Assembly (NCBI GenBank): GCA_934597125.1
Contig: CAKTQM010000001.1
Coordinates: 1 to 64,000, forward strand
Direction: 5' to 3'
Source: an uncultured Oscillospiraceae bacterium
GTDB taxonomy: Bacteria > Bacillota > Clostridia > Oscillospirales > Oscillospiraceae
Length of the DNA stretch: 64,000 nucleotides
The translations under genes were made by a program, and so were the position numbers. Shown here piece after piece: positions 7,728 to 15,731 of the stretch. Numbering within the stretch: the first letter of the stretch is position 1; the number at the start of each line of letters is the position of its first letter. A model generated the notes under the pieces. That model ran no database searches and was not told the DNA's origin. It saw only the letters and a list, made by a program, of their open reading frames with translations.

Positions 7728-8903
7728 ATGACTGACAACCTGAATATGCCGGAACTGACCCTGTCCCCCGATACCGCTGCCGCCGCCGAGGTGCCCACCC
7801 TGACCCTGACGCCGGAGGCGCCCGTCACCCCCGCCGCGCCGGAGGTCAAGAAGGAAGTGGAGCCGGTGGTGCTGGATGACAGCATGCTCAACGAGCAGGA
7901 GCGCGCCGCCGTCAACGAATTCGCCAAGAAGATCGACGTGCGGGACACCAATCAGGTGCTGCAATACGGCGCGGCGGCTCAGAAGAGCGTGGCAACTTTC
8001 TCCGAGAGCGCGCTGGCGAACGTCCGCAACAAGGACATGGGCGAGATCGGCGAGGATCTCAGCCGCCTGGTGGTGGAGCTGAAGGGCTTTGGCGCCGAGG
8101 AGGAGAAGAAGGGGCTGGCGGGCCTGTTCAAAAAGACCGGCAACCGCATTGAGACCATGAAGGCCCAGTACAGCAAGGTGGAGTCCAACGTGGACAAGAT
8201 CGCCCAGAATCTGGAGAGCCATCAGATTGCCCTGCTGAAGGACGTGGCGATGTTCGACCAGATGTATGAGCTGAACCTGAAATATTACAAGGAACTGACT
8301 ATGTACATCCTGGCGGGCAAAAAGCGGCTGGCGGAGGTGCGTGCCGGCGAGCTGGAGGAGCTGCGCAAGAAGGCGGAGCAGTCCGGCCTTGCCGAGGATG
8401 CGCAGGCCTATAACGATCTGGTGAGCATGTGCGACCGGTTTGAGAAGAAGCTGCACGATCTGGAGCTGACACGCATGGTGTCCATCCAGATGGGGCCCCA
8501 GACCCGGCTGCTGCAGAACAACGACACCCTGATGATCGAGAAGATCCAGTCCTCGCTGGTGAACACCATCCCCCTGTGGAAGAGTCAGATGGTGCTGGCG
8601 CTGGGCATGGAGCACAGCCGTCAGGCCACCGCCGCCCAGAACGCCGTGACCGAGATGACGAACGAGCTGTTGAAGAAGAACGCCGACACGTTGAAGATGG
8701 GCACCATCGCCACCGCCAAAGAGGCGGAGCGCAGCGTGGTGGATATCGAAACGCTGCAGCACACCAACGAGCAGCTGATCTCCACTCTGGACGAGGTGGC
8801 CCGCATCCAGAAGGAGGGCGCCGCCAAGCGCAAAGCAGCCGAAGCCGAGCTGGGCCGCATCGAGGGCGAGCTGAAGCAGAAGCTGATGGAGCTGAGAGGG
8901 TAA
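7728..8903 (+). CDS. telA: Toxic anion resistance protein TelA family
   Basis: 391 residues. After a low-complexity acidic and proline-rich first 45 residues, the rest is an all-helical, coiled-coil-rich protein with TelA family features: DVRDTNQVLQYGAAAQKS near 70, LKKTGNRIETMKAQYSKV near 135, and LNLKYYKELTMYILAGKKRL near 185. TelA homologues contribute to tellurite and cell-wall-agent tolerance, but the mechanism is unknown. The start ATG has gaaaggaatcaaaacc upstream. It is 66 bases downstream of xpaC without a terminator, so the two are read as an operon. Confidence 0.85.
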   Translation: MTDNLNMPELTLSPDTAAAAEVPTLTLTPEAPVTPAAPEVKKEVEPVVLDDSMLNEQERAAVNEFAKKIDVRDTNQVLQYGAAAQKSVATFSESALANVRNKDMGEIGEDLSRLVVELKGFGAEEEKKGLAGLFKKTGNRIETMKAQYSKVESNVDKIAQNLESHQIALLKDVAMFDQMYELNLKYYKELTMYILAGKKRLAEVRAGELEELRKKAEQSGLAEDAQAYNDLVSMCDRFEKKLHDLELTRMVSIQMGPQTRLLQNNDTLMIEKIQSSLVNTIPLWKSQMVLALGMEHSRQATAAQNAVTEMTNELLKKNADTLKMGTIATAKEAERSVVDIETLQHTNEQLISTLDEVARIQKEGAAKRKAAEAELGRIEGELKQKLMELRG

Positions 8904-8910
8904 AACCTTT

Positions 8911-9122
8911 TTCAAAGCCTCCCCTGTGCAAGGGGAGGTGGCACGGCGAAGCCGTGACGGAGGGGTTGTCACAAAAGGATGCGGTGAGAACTTGATGGCA
9001 GCTACGGCGGCATAGCCGCCGAGATCGCGGCTAAAAATATGCCATCGGCATATTTTTTTAACGCCGCGGCAATCCCTCAGTCAGCGCTCCGCGCTGACAG
9101 CTCCCTTTACACAAGGGAGCCC
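8911..9122. repeat. Composite intergenic repeat: module A, module C, inverted module A
   Basis: A forward module A (8911-8970, cctcccctgtgcaaggggagg then cacggcgaagccgtg), a linker (ggatgcggtgagaacttgatgg), a module C (9001-9066, gctacggcggcatagccgccgag followed by an atgcc/ggcat hairpin and T run), and an inverted module A (9070-9121). The same order and linker recur at 42,940-43,110. This fills the whole gap between telA and the next gene. Confidence 0.85.
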
Positions 9123-9159
9123 TGGCAAAACGACGATCTCCTTTGGAAAGGAGCAGCTT

Positions 9160-10131
9160 ATGAAATTCTTCAAAAACCGCGCGGTGGCGTGGGTGGTGCT
9201 GGTGCTGGCCGTTGCGGGCAGCGTGTGCATCGGTTTGGCGCGGAAGGACAGCTTTCTGGACAGAGAACCGGTGGCGCTGCCGGAGGTCAAATACCAGCAG
9301 TGGATCTGCGACGAGGCAGGACTGCTGAGCGATGGCACGGAGCAGTTGCTGCGGGAGTACAACACCGCGTGGGATCAGAAGTATTACGCCGTGGTGGCGG
9401 TGGCCGCCGTGGACAGCGTCAACGGCTGGACGCCGGAGACGGCGGCAAAGCGCCTGGGCGCGGACTGGGGCCTGGGAGCCAACGACATGCTGCTGCTGAT
9501 GGTGCGAAACGACGACTACTACGTGGCCTGCGGCGACAATGTGCTGCGGGTGCTGAACCAGTATGACACCATGCAGCAAAAGCTGAAACAGGCCATTGAA
9601 AGCCTCTATTACAGCGGCGACTTTGACGGCGCGGCGGCTGCCTTCTTCCGTCAGGCGGATGTGTTCTACGGTCAGGCGAATCTGGGCGGCTCCGGCGGTT
9701 ACAGCAATGGCGGCGGCAGCTGGACGGCGCCGGCGAAGACCAACTCCGGTGGCGTGTCCGTCGGCGGCGTGGTGGCGCTGATCGTCGCCATCTTTGTGGT
9801 GTGGGCGCTGCTGGATCGGGTGCGGTATGACCGCTACCGCCGCCGGTACAGGAGCGGCATCGGCGTGATCCCCACCGTGCCCTATTATCCCATCTTCTGG
9901 GGCCGCGCGCTGCGTCCCCGTGCGCCGCGCCCGCCACGACCGGCCCATTATGGCGGCGGGCCCCGCCCGCCCATGGGCGGCGGAGGCTACCGGCCGCCCC
10001 AGAGCGGCTATCGTCCGCCCCGCGGCAATGGCCGCAGCGGCGGCTTTGGCGGGGGCGGCTTCGGCGGCTCCCGCGGCGGCAGCCGCGGCGGAGGTTTCGG
10101 TGGAGGCGGCTTCGGCGGCGGAAGACGGTAA
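9160..10131 (+). CDS. TPM-domain (YgcG-like) secreted or membrane-anchored protein
   Basis: 323 residues. An N-terminal hydrophobic segment (VAWVVLVLAVAGSVCIGL, residues 9-26) is a signal anchor, followed by a TPM domain of about residues 43-175 (WICDEAGLLSDGTEQLLREYN, GLGANDMLLLMVRNDDYYVACG). A second membrane span is near residues 202-222 (GGVVALIVAIFVVWALL). The last 90 residues are Arg, Pro and Gly rich and end in FGG and RGG repeats. TPM proteins act in membrane protein quality control or as phosphatases in other species; here the role is open. Gene order xpaC-telA-TPM suggests an envelope function, although a composite repeat now separates it from telA. Confidence 0.8.
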   Translation: MKFFKNRAVAWVVLVLAVAGSVCIGLARKDSFLDREPVALPEVKYQQWICDEAGLLSDGTEQLLREYNTAWDQKYYAVVAVAAVDSVNGWTPETAAKRLGADWGLGANDMLLLMVRNDDYYVACGDNVLRVLNQYDTMQQKLKQAIESLYYSGDFDGAAAAFFRQADVFYGQANLGGSGGYSNGGGSWTAPAKTNSGGVSVGGVVALIVAIFVVWALLDRVRYDRYRRRYRSGIGVIPTVPYYPIFWGRALRPRAPRPPRPAHYGGGPRPPMGGGGYRPPQSGYRPPRGNGRSGGFGGGGFGGSRGGSRGGGFGGGGFGGGRR

Positions 10132-10144
10132 AAAGCCAATAGGA

Positions 10145-10182
10145 AAAACCGCCCGCATACCTTTCGGTATGCGGGCGGTTTT
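10145..10182. terminator. Bidirectional terminator
   Basis: Perfect 17-bp stem (aaaaccgcccgcatacc) with a 4-base loop and A/T-rich ends on both sides, placed between the convergent TPM and ABC permease genes. Confidence 0.85.
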
Positions 10183-10189
10183 GTCAGAT

Positions 10190-11788
10190 TTACAGGGCGG
10201 CCAGGAGTTTGGTGCCCTTGCGTTTCAGCCAAAGGTACAGCGCGGCGGACAGCGCCAGCGTCAGCACCGCGAACAGCGCCGCGTAGACCACAAAGCCCAG
10301 CTTCCAGCCCAGGGCCAGATAGCCGCCGCACAGCAGAGCTGGGTACACAAAGCCGATCAGCAGCGCGATAGCCACGCAGCCGCTCTGCTTGATGGGGGTG
10401 ATCTCGCTTGTCCAGGTCAGCACCGGCATTTTCAGTCCCAGCGTCAGGCACACCAGCGCGTAGAACAGCGTGTACAGCAGGGGCGTCAGCACCAGCATCA
10501 GCAGCTCCAGAGGCGCCAGGGGCGCGATCACCGCCGCGCACAGCACGCAGAACGCTGCGGGGATCCCCGTCAGCAGCACCTGCATCATCAGCTTGGCCCG
10601 CAGCGCCTGCCACGGCGTGATGGGCAGGGACTGCAGCTGCCACAGCCCCTTGCCCTCCAGCGAGACGGAGGGGGCCGCGGTGTTGTTCATGCTGGCCAGC
10701 AAGCAGATGGCGGCGGCCAGCAGCAGGGGGACGCAGTCCTCCTGCTCCGCAAACAGGGCGCTGAGCATGGGGAGGAACATGCCGCCCTTGACAAGCAGCG
10801 CCACGCCGCCGGCCATCATCAGCAGCACGCCCAGACCGCAGTTGAGCATGTAGTTGGGACTGGCGGTGAAATGGGCAAATTCCTTGCGCAGCAGGGCGGT
10901 GTCCGGGCCTGCCTGCCTGACCGTCTTCTCCCGATACACCGCCTTGGCGGCGGCGCCGGAGGCGGTGGCGATGTTCACGAAGCTGCGGGCGATGAGATAC
11001 CACACCAGCGCCAGCAGGGCGATCACCACGGCGGAGACCACGGCGATGGCAAGGCCGTCGCCGCAGGCCACACGGCCGAACAGGTACAGGGGATAGGCCG
11101 CGTCCCGTATCTTCGCGCCATAGTCCACGGCGTTGAGCAGCAGGTCGCTGATGAGGCTTTGGGCGCGGAAATAGAAGAAATAGTACGCCGCGATGAACAG
11201 CAGCGACGCCGCGACGGTGACGAAGCTTTTGTGCTTCAGCTTCAGGCTGATCCTGGCTACCACCCAGCCCAGGGCGCAGGACAGTGTCAGCACGAACAGG
11301 GAGATCAGCGCCATCAGCACCACGCCCCCCAGGATGACGCCCGCGGTGACGGGCACGGTGAGCCAGTAGACGATGACGGCGGGCAGGATCACGATGATGG
11401 AATACATCAGACCCATCAGGTACACGCCCAGTAGGCGGGAGGTCATGATGACCCGCACCGGAATGGGCATGGACAGCAGCAGATCGTTGTCCTTGGCCAG
11501 ATACAGGCCGGAATAGGTGTTGAACACGCTGCCGAAAGCGCCCAGCAGGATCGCCAGCAGCCCCATGATGACGAAATACAGCCACGCCATATCCGCCGCC
11601 GCCAGCGGCGCGCACAGGGACACCGACAGGAATGTGAACATCCCCCCCAGCAGGCCCGCCATCAGCAGGACGAACAGCACGATATAGGCGATGGTGCCGC
11701 CGCGGGAGCGGGCCTTGTTTTTCTTGGCATCATAGAAGTAGCTGCGGAAGATCTCCAGCAGCTGCTTTTTTAATAAGGTCTTAACCAT
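10190..11788 (-). CDS. ABC exporter permease, ABC-2-like
   Basis: 532 residues with about twelve hydrophobic spans, first at about residues 35-55 (GGTIAYIVLFVLLMAGLLGGM), consistent with a large two-half ABC exporter permease (putative ABC exporter family). The DAKKNKARSRGG near residue 20 and FNTYSGLYLAKDNDLLLSMPI near 105-125 are typical of this group. It starts immediately after the stop of the ATPase gene, so the two form a coupled operon. Substrate unknown; there is no resistance or lantibiotic gene next to it. Confidence 0.8.
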   Translation of the reverse strand: MVKTLLKKQLLEIFRSYFYDAKKNKARSRGGTIAYIVLFVLLMAGLLGGMFTFLSVSLCAPLAAADMAWLYFVIMGLLAILLGAFGSVFNTYSGLYLAKDNDLLLSMPIPVRVIMTSRLLGVYLMGLMYSIIVILPAVIVYWLTVPVTAGVILGGVVLMALISLFVLTLSCALGWVVARISLKLKHKSFVTVAASLLFIAAYYFFYFRAQSLISDLLLNAVDYGAKIRDAAYPLYLFGRVACGDGLAIAVVSAVVIALLALVWYLIARSFVNIATASGAAAKAVYREKTVRQAGPDTALLRKEFAHFTASPNYMLNCGLGVLLMMAGGVALLVKGGMFLPMLSALFAEQEDCVPLLLAAAICLLASMNNTAAPSVSLEGKGLWQLQSLPITPWQALRAKLMMQVLLTGIPAAFCVLCAAVIAPLAPLELLMLVLTPLLYTLFYALVCLTLGLKMPVLTWTSEITPIKQSGCVAIALLIGFVYPALLCGGYLALGWKLGFVVYAALFAVLTLALSAALYLWLKRKGTKLLAAL

Positions 11789-12499
11789 TTATGCGTCCTC
11801 CTCCAGCTCCAGGAAGACTTCCTCGAGACTGTCGTCGCCCTTGACCTGTTCCATGGTGCCGGAGCGGATCAGCCTGCCGCCCTTGATGATGGCTACCTTG
11901 TCGCAGAGCTTTTCCGCCACCTCCAGCACGTGGGTGGAGAAGAAGATGGCGCCGCCCTGATCGCAGATCTCCCGCATCATGCCCTTGAGCAGATGGGCGG
12001 CCTTGGGATCCAGCCCCACGAAGGGTTCGTCCATGATGATAAGGCGGGGCTGGTGGATCCACGCGGCGATGATAGCCAGCTTTTGCTTCATGCCGTGGGA
12101 ATAGGCGGCGATGGGCTGAGCCAGATCGTCGGTCAGCTCGAAGGCGTCGGCGTACTTGCGGATGCGCTGCTGCCGTTCCGCCGCCCCCACGCCGAACACG
12201 TCGGCGATGAAGTTCAGGTATTTGATGCCGGTCATGAACTCGTACAGGTCGGGATTGTCGGGGATATAGGCCAGCTGGCGCTTGCAGGTCAGGGGATCGG
12301 TCTTGATGGACTTGCCGTCAATGGTGATCTCCCCCTGGTCGAATTGCAGGATGCCCACCACGGATTTCAAGGTGGTGGTCTTGCCCGCGCCGTTGTGGCC
12401 GATAAAGCCATAGATCTCGCCGGGGGCGATGTGCAGGGTCAGATCGTCCACGGCCTTTTTTTCGCCGTAGCATTTGGTTAGGTGTTGGATGTCAAGCAT
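11789..12499 (-). CDS. ABC transporter ATP-binding protein
   Basis: 236 residues from the ATG at 12499, which has aggag 8 bases upstream; the longer frame to 12544 has no such signal. All ABC ATPase motifs are present: Walker A GHNGAGKTTT near residue 36, signature YSHGMKQKL near 134, Walker B IIMDEPFVGLDP near 155, and the H-loop STHVLE. It is the energy subunit for the permease encoded directly after it. It belongs to the CcmA/drug-export subfamily; export direction and substrate are inferred only from that. Confidence 0.88.
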   Translation of the reverse strand: MLDIQHLTKCYGEKKAVDDLTLHIAPGEIYGFIGHNGAGKTTTLKSVVGILQFDQGEITIDGKSIKTDPLTCKRQLAYIPDNPDLYEFMTGIKYLNFIADVFGVGAAERQQRIRKYADAFELTDDLAQPIAAYSHGMKQKLAIIAAWIHQPRLIIMDEPFVGLDPKAAHLLKGMMREICDQGGAIFFSTHVLEVAEKLCDKVAIIKGGRLIRSGTMEQVKGDDSLEEVFLELEEDA

Positions 12500-12621
12500 A
12501 AGTTTCTCCTCTCTAAAAACAAGCGGCAGTCGTGCTTCTGTCAACGGATGATAGCATATGACGCAGCGTGACGAGCAAGGTTTTTTTGCCGCGGAAGCCG
12601 AAAATCTTTCAGGGTGGGCGT

Positions 12622-12650
12622 ATTATAGCAGGGGGCGGAAAAAGAGTCAA
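12622..12650 (-). promoter_or_regulatory. Sigma-A promoter for the ABC exporter operon
   Basis: On the minus strand TTGACT (12645-12650), 17-base spacer, perfect TATAAT (12622-12627), about 120 bases before the ATPase start. Confidence 0.8.
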
Positions 12651-12689
12651 GGAAGATGTGTCACCGGCGGAAAAACTCCGCAAGAATTG

Positions 12690-12733
12690 ACACAAAGCAT
12701 CCGCGGGGGCCGGAAAACGGCCCCCGCGGATGC
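12690..12733 (-). terminator. Terminator of pyrG
   Basis: Perfect 16-bp GC-rich stem (gcatccgcgggggccg) with a 5-base loop, followed on the minus strand by a T-rich stretch. It lies 17 bases after the pyrG stop. Confidence 0.85.
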
Positions 12734-12749
12734 GGAAGAGGGAGAGAAC

Positions 12750-14342
12750 TTATTGATGACCCAGTGCCGCCGCCACAAAGCCGCGGAACAGGGGATGGGG
12801 CCGGTCGGGACGGCTCTTGAATTCGGGATGGAACTGAGCGCCCACGAACCAGGGGTGATGGGGAAGCTCCACGATCTCCACCAGCCGCCCATCGGGCGAG
12901 GTGCCGGTGGGGAGCAGGCCGGCGGCGGTGAGCCGCTCGCGGAAGTCATTATTGAACTCGTAGCGGTGGCGGTGCCGCTCGCTGATCTCGCTTTGGCCGT
13001 ACAGGGCGCGGGCGCGGCTGCCCTGGGCCAGCACGCAGGGGTACTGGCCCAGCCGCATGGTGCCGCCCTTGGCGGCCACGCCCACCTGATCCGGCATCAG
13101 GTCGATGACGGGATGGGCGGTCTGGGGAGCCATCTCGGTGGAGTGGGCGTCGGCCCAGCCGGCCACATGGCGGGCAAACTCGATGACAGCGATCTGCATG
13201 CCCAGACAGATGCCCAGATAGGGGACGTTGTTCTCGCGGGCATAGCGGGCGGCGGCGATCATGCCCTCGATGCCCCGGTCGCCGAAGCCGCCGGGCACCA
13301 GAATACCGCCGCAGCCGGAGAGAAGCCGGGCCGCGTTGTCCTCCGTCACGGTCTCCGAGTCGATCCAGCGGATGTGAACCACCGCGCCGCAGGCGGTGCC
13401 GGCGTGGAACAGGGACTCCTCCACACTGAGATAGGCGTCGTGCAGCTGCACGTATTTGCCTACCAGAGCAATGGTGACCTGCTTTTTGGCGTTTTTGATG
13501 TCGCTGACCATGGCGGCCCAGTGGGTCATGTCCGCCGGCGGGCAGGAAAGACCCAGCTTGCGGCAGACGATCTCGTCCAGCCCCTCCTTCTGCAGCAGCA
13601 GCGGTACCTCGTACAGGGTGTCCGCCGTGGTGTTCTGGATAACACAGTCCTCCGACATGTTGCAGAACAGGGCGATCTTCCGGCGCATGTCCTCCGGAAT
13701 GGGCACGTCGGAGCGGCAGACCAGAATATCCGGCTGGATGCCGATGCTCAGCAGCTCCTTAACGGAGTGCTGGGTGGGCTTGCTTTTCAGCTCGCCGCTG
13801 CCGGGGATCTGGACGATCAGGGGGACGTGGATGTACACCACGTTTTCCCGGCCCTTTTCCACCGCCACCTGGCGAATGGCCTCCAGGAAGGGCTGGCTTT
13901 CAATGTCGCCCACGGTGCCGCCGATCTCGCAGATCAGCACGTCCACATCCTCCTGCTCCATGGCGTAGATGTGGCTTTTGATCTCGTCGGTGACGTGGGG
14001 GATGATCTGCACCGTGCCGCCTAAAAAAGCGCCCTGACGCTCACGGTTCAGCAGATCCCAGTAGACCCGCCCCGACGACACGGAGCAGCGGCCTGTCAGG
14101 CTCTCATCCACAAACCGCTCATAGTGGCCGAGATCCAGATCGGTCTCGGCGCCGTCGTCGGTGACAAACACCTCGCCGTGCTGATAGGGGCTCATGGTGC
14201 CGGGATCTACATTCAAATAGGGGTCGAATTTCTGGTTGCGCACCCGCACGCCCCGCTGCTTCAAAAGCCGTCCCAGCGACGCCGCGCAGATGCCCTTTCC
14301 CAGTCCGGACACCACGCCGCCGGTGACAAATACATATTTCAT
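12750..14342 (-). CDS. pyrG: CTP synthase
   Basis: 530 residues, normal for PyrG, which makes CTP from UTP, ATP and glutamine. The start is ATG 14342 ([17 protein letters not shown], the invariant N-terminus with its P-loop); the open frame further upstream to 14660 is not coding. The synthase domain covers about residues 1-270 ([17 protein letters not shown]-like [10 protein letters not shown]). The class I glutamine amidotransferase domain follows, with the nucleophile in LGICLGMQ near 380 and the catalytic His-Glu in FHPEF near 515. Single-gene unit with a strong promoter and terminator. Confidence 0.96.
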   Translation of the reverse strand: MKYVFVTGGVVSGLGKGICAASLGRLLKQRGVRVRNQKFDPYLNVDPGTMSPYQHGEVFVTDDGAETDLDLGHYERFVDESLTGRCSVSSGRVYWDLLNRERQGAFLGGTVQIIPHVTDEIKSHIYAMEQEDVDVLICEIGGTVGDIESQPFLEAIRQVAVEKGRENVVYIHVPLIVQIPGSGELKSKPTQHSVKELLSIGIQPDILVCRSDVPIPEDMRRKIALFCNMSEDCVIQNTTADTLYEVPLLLQKEGLDEIVCRKLGLSCPPADMTHWAAMVSDIKNAKKQVTIALVGKYVQLHDAYLSVEESLFHAGTACGAVVHIRWIDSETVTEDNAARLLSGCGGILVPGGFGDRGIEGMIAAARYARENNVPYLGICLGMQIAVIEFARHVAGWADAHSTEMAPQTAHPVIDLMPDQVGVAAKGGTMRLGQYPCVLAQGSRARALYGQSEISERHRHRYEFNNDFRERLTAAGLLPTGTSPDGRLVEIVELPHHPWFVGAQFHPEFKSRPDRPHPLFRGFVAAALGHQ

Positions 14343-14414
14343 ACGCCGCTTTCCGTCCCTTCCGCGCCGGACGCTTGGCAGGAAACGAGACCGGCGCTCA
14401 TCAAAATATGGTAC

Positions 14415-14443
14415 ATTGTAGTCGTATGATTTTCCGCCGTCAA
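14415..14443 (-). promoter_or_regulatory. Sigma-A promoter for pyrG
   Basis: On the minus strand TTGACG (14438-14443), 17-base spacer, TACAAT (14415-14420). The 5' leader is about 65 bases long. Confidence 0.8.
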
Positions 14444-15235
14444 GACGCAAATATCCCAAAATACGGTGGCAAAAAGTGCGGGATTTCACGCCATCCGCTG
14501 AAAATGAAAAAGTGCGGGAAAAGCCCTTGCATTCACCGGAGTGCAGTGCTAAAATGTAAAATACGCCACTCTGTTTTCGGAGTGGCTTTGCCATACCCAA
14601 AATGCACCGGGCCTTTGCTCCATAGGAAAAAGCAGATACCCCTGTCTGGGCGGTCAGCATAGTTTACTGTTCAGCACAAACACTCCGTCAAGAAGGAGAG
14701 TCAATTCGCACAGATGCAATACGTCCAACAATAGGAGCAGCCTTATGATCTGCTGAATGTGGGGGACTGCTTCCAAAGAGGTCTTATTTGCGACCGCTTT
14801 TTTATTAACGGAGAGGACATATTTCCATACGGTCATAAAGAGGGCAGGAGCCGCAGCTCCTGCCCTCTTTATGACCTCTCCGCTTTTCAAGAGATCGTGC
14901 CATTGTATGGTTGACTGGGGACGAGTCAAGATACTTAGCACGTTCTTTGCAGACAATGTGGTGAGTTTTTAAAAAACATGAGCTCCCGTCTTATTGGACA
15001 GGCCAACAACATATTCACTCACATGGACATATCCGCATTGTTGTGGCTTACCAAAAAATTACCCACAGTAATTGGACTAAGTCTACAAAATAGCCTAATA
15101 ATTCTGCGCAATATTGTCTATTATTACAAAGAAAGAGATCAATTTTTGTCTATTACGAGTATTGCTTTTTTCACAAAATGTGGTTATTCTATAAGCACAA
15201 CATGTCCAACAAGCCAACAGGATGAGGAGGGCAAA
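14444..15235. other. Gene-poor AT-rich stretch, possible decayed mobile DNA
   Basis: No convincing gene is seen. Base composition falls from about 14,440 on. Between about 14,735 and 14,920 a frame without a start reads LNVGDCFQRGLICDRFF and onward, ending in a stop; it looks like the relic of a protein, but I cannot name it. A perfect 21-bp hairpin lies inside it. The stretch 14,980-15,235 is AT rich and probably holds the control region of the following operon; no promoter there is clear enough to call. Confidence 0.5.
14831..14876. repeat. Perfect 21-bp inverted repeat
   Basis: ggtcataaagagggcagg continuing to a 21-bp stem on the left (14831-14851) is matched perfectly on the right (14856-14876) around a CGCA loop. 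There is no T run on either side, so it is not a standard terminator. Confidence 0.8.
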
Positions 15236-15667
15236 ATGATACTGAATCGAGAAGAGATCAAAAAGATTATTCCCCATAGAGATCCAATGCTTCTGGTGGA
15301 TACAGTGGAGGAACTGATTCCCAACAGACGCTTGACCGCAACGTTCTATGTCGCTCCGGAAAGAGAGATCTTTCGGGGACACTTTCCGGACGAGCCGGTA
15401 TTTCCAGGTGTATACACGGTAGAATGTATGGCGCAATCGGCGGATATCCTTCTGCTGACGGAAGATCGCTATAGAGGACGGATTCCCCTTTTTTTGGGAA
15501 TTAATAACGTGCGCTTCCGTCAAAAGATCCTGCCGGAAGATACTCTGACAATTGAGGTATCCATCCTGTCCGAGCGTGCTGAAAAATCCATTGCGACCTG
15601 TTTGGCCAAAGTCTACTGCCGCACGGAACTGGCTGCTGAGGGTGAAGTAACTTTAGCAATGCGGTAA
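15236..15667 (+). CDS. fabZ: FabZ-like 3-hydroxyacyl-ACP dehydratase (hotdog fold)
   Basis: 143 residues from ATG 15236, placed by gaggagggcaaa just upstream; the open frame back to 14978 lacks any such signal. The FabZ signature is intact: IIPHRDPMLLVD near residue 11, the catalytic His in FRGHFPDEPVFPGV near 55 and the catalytic Glu in VECMAQSAD near 70. Known family role: dehydration of 3-hydroxyacyl-ACP in fatty acid synthesis. No other fab gene is near. It is the first gene of the lower-GC cluster and lies 64 bases before the PreA-like gene, so a dedicated role in the catabolic pathway, possibly on a CoA ester or free hydroxy acid, is as likely as lipid synthesis. Confidence 0.85.
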   Translation: MILNREEIKKIIPHRDPMLLVDTVEELIPNRRLTATFYVAPEREIFRGHFPDEPVFPGVYTVECMAQSADILLLTEDRYRGRIPLFLGINNVRFRQKILPEDTLTIEVSILSERAEKSIATCLAKVYCRTELAAEGEVTLAMR

Positions 15668-15731
15668 TTTGAATCGGGTGAAGCAAAATCTGCAAGTATT
15701 ATAATATCTGTTTGGTAAAGGAGGTAGAATC

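Noticed and set aside
7020-8972. 650-residue open frame on the minus strand across xpaC and telA
   Set aside because: Shadow of two well-supported plus-strand genes; His, Gln and Leu rich composition typical of antisense reading in GC-rich DNA, and no ribosome binding site or family pattern.
10190-12499. Lantibiotic or bacteriocin self-protection transporter
   Set aside because: No precursor peptide, modification enzyme or immunity gene lies near the exporter.
14654-14972. Two overlapping 70-100 residue open frames in the gene-poor tract
   Set aside because: Both read through the same 21-bp hairpin, giving mirror-like sequence, and neither resembles a known protein or has a ribosome binding site.
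14978-15235. N-terminal extension of the FabZ-like gene
   Set aside because: No ribosome binding site at 14978 and no FabZ-like sequence in the extension; the start at 15236 has a strong one.
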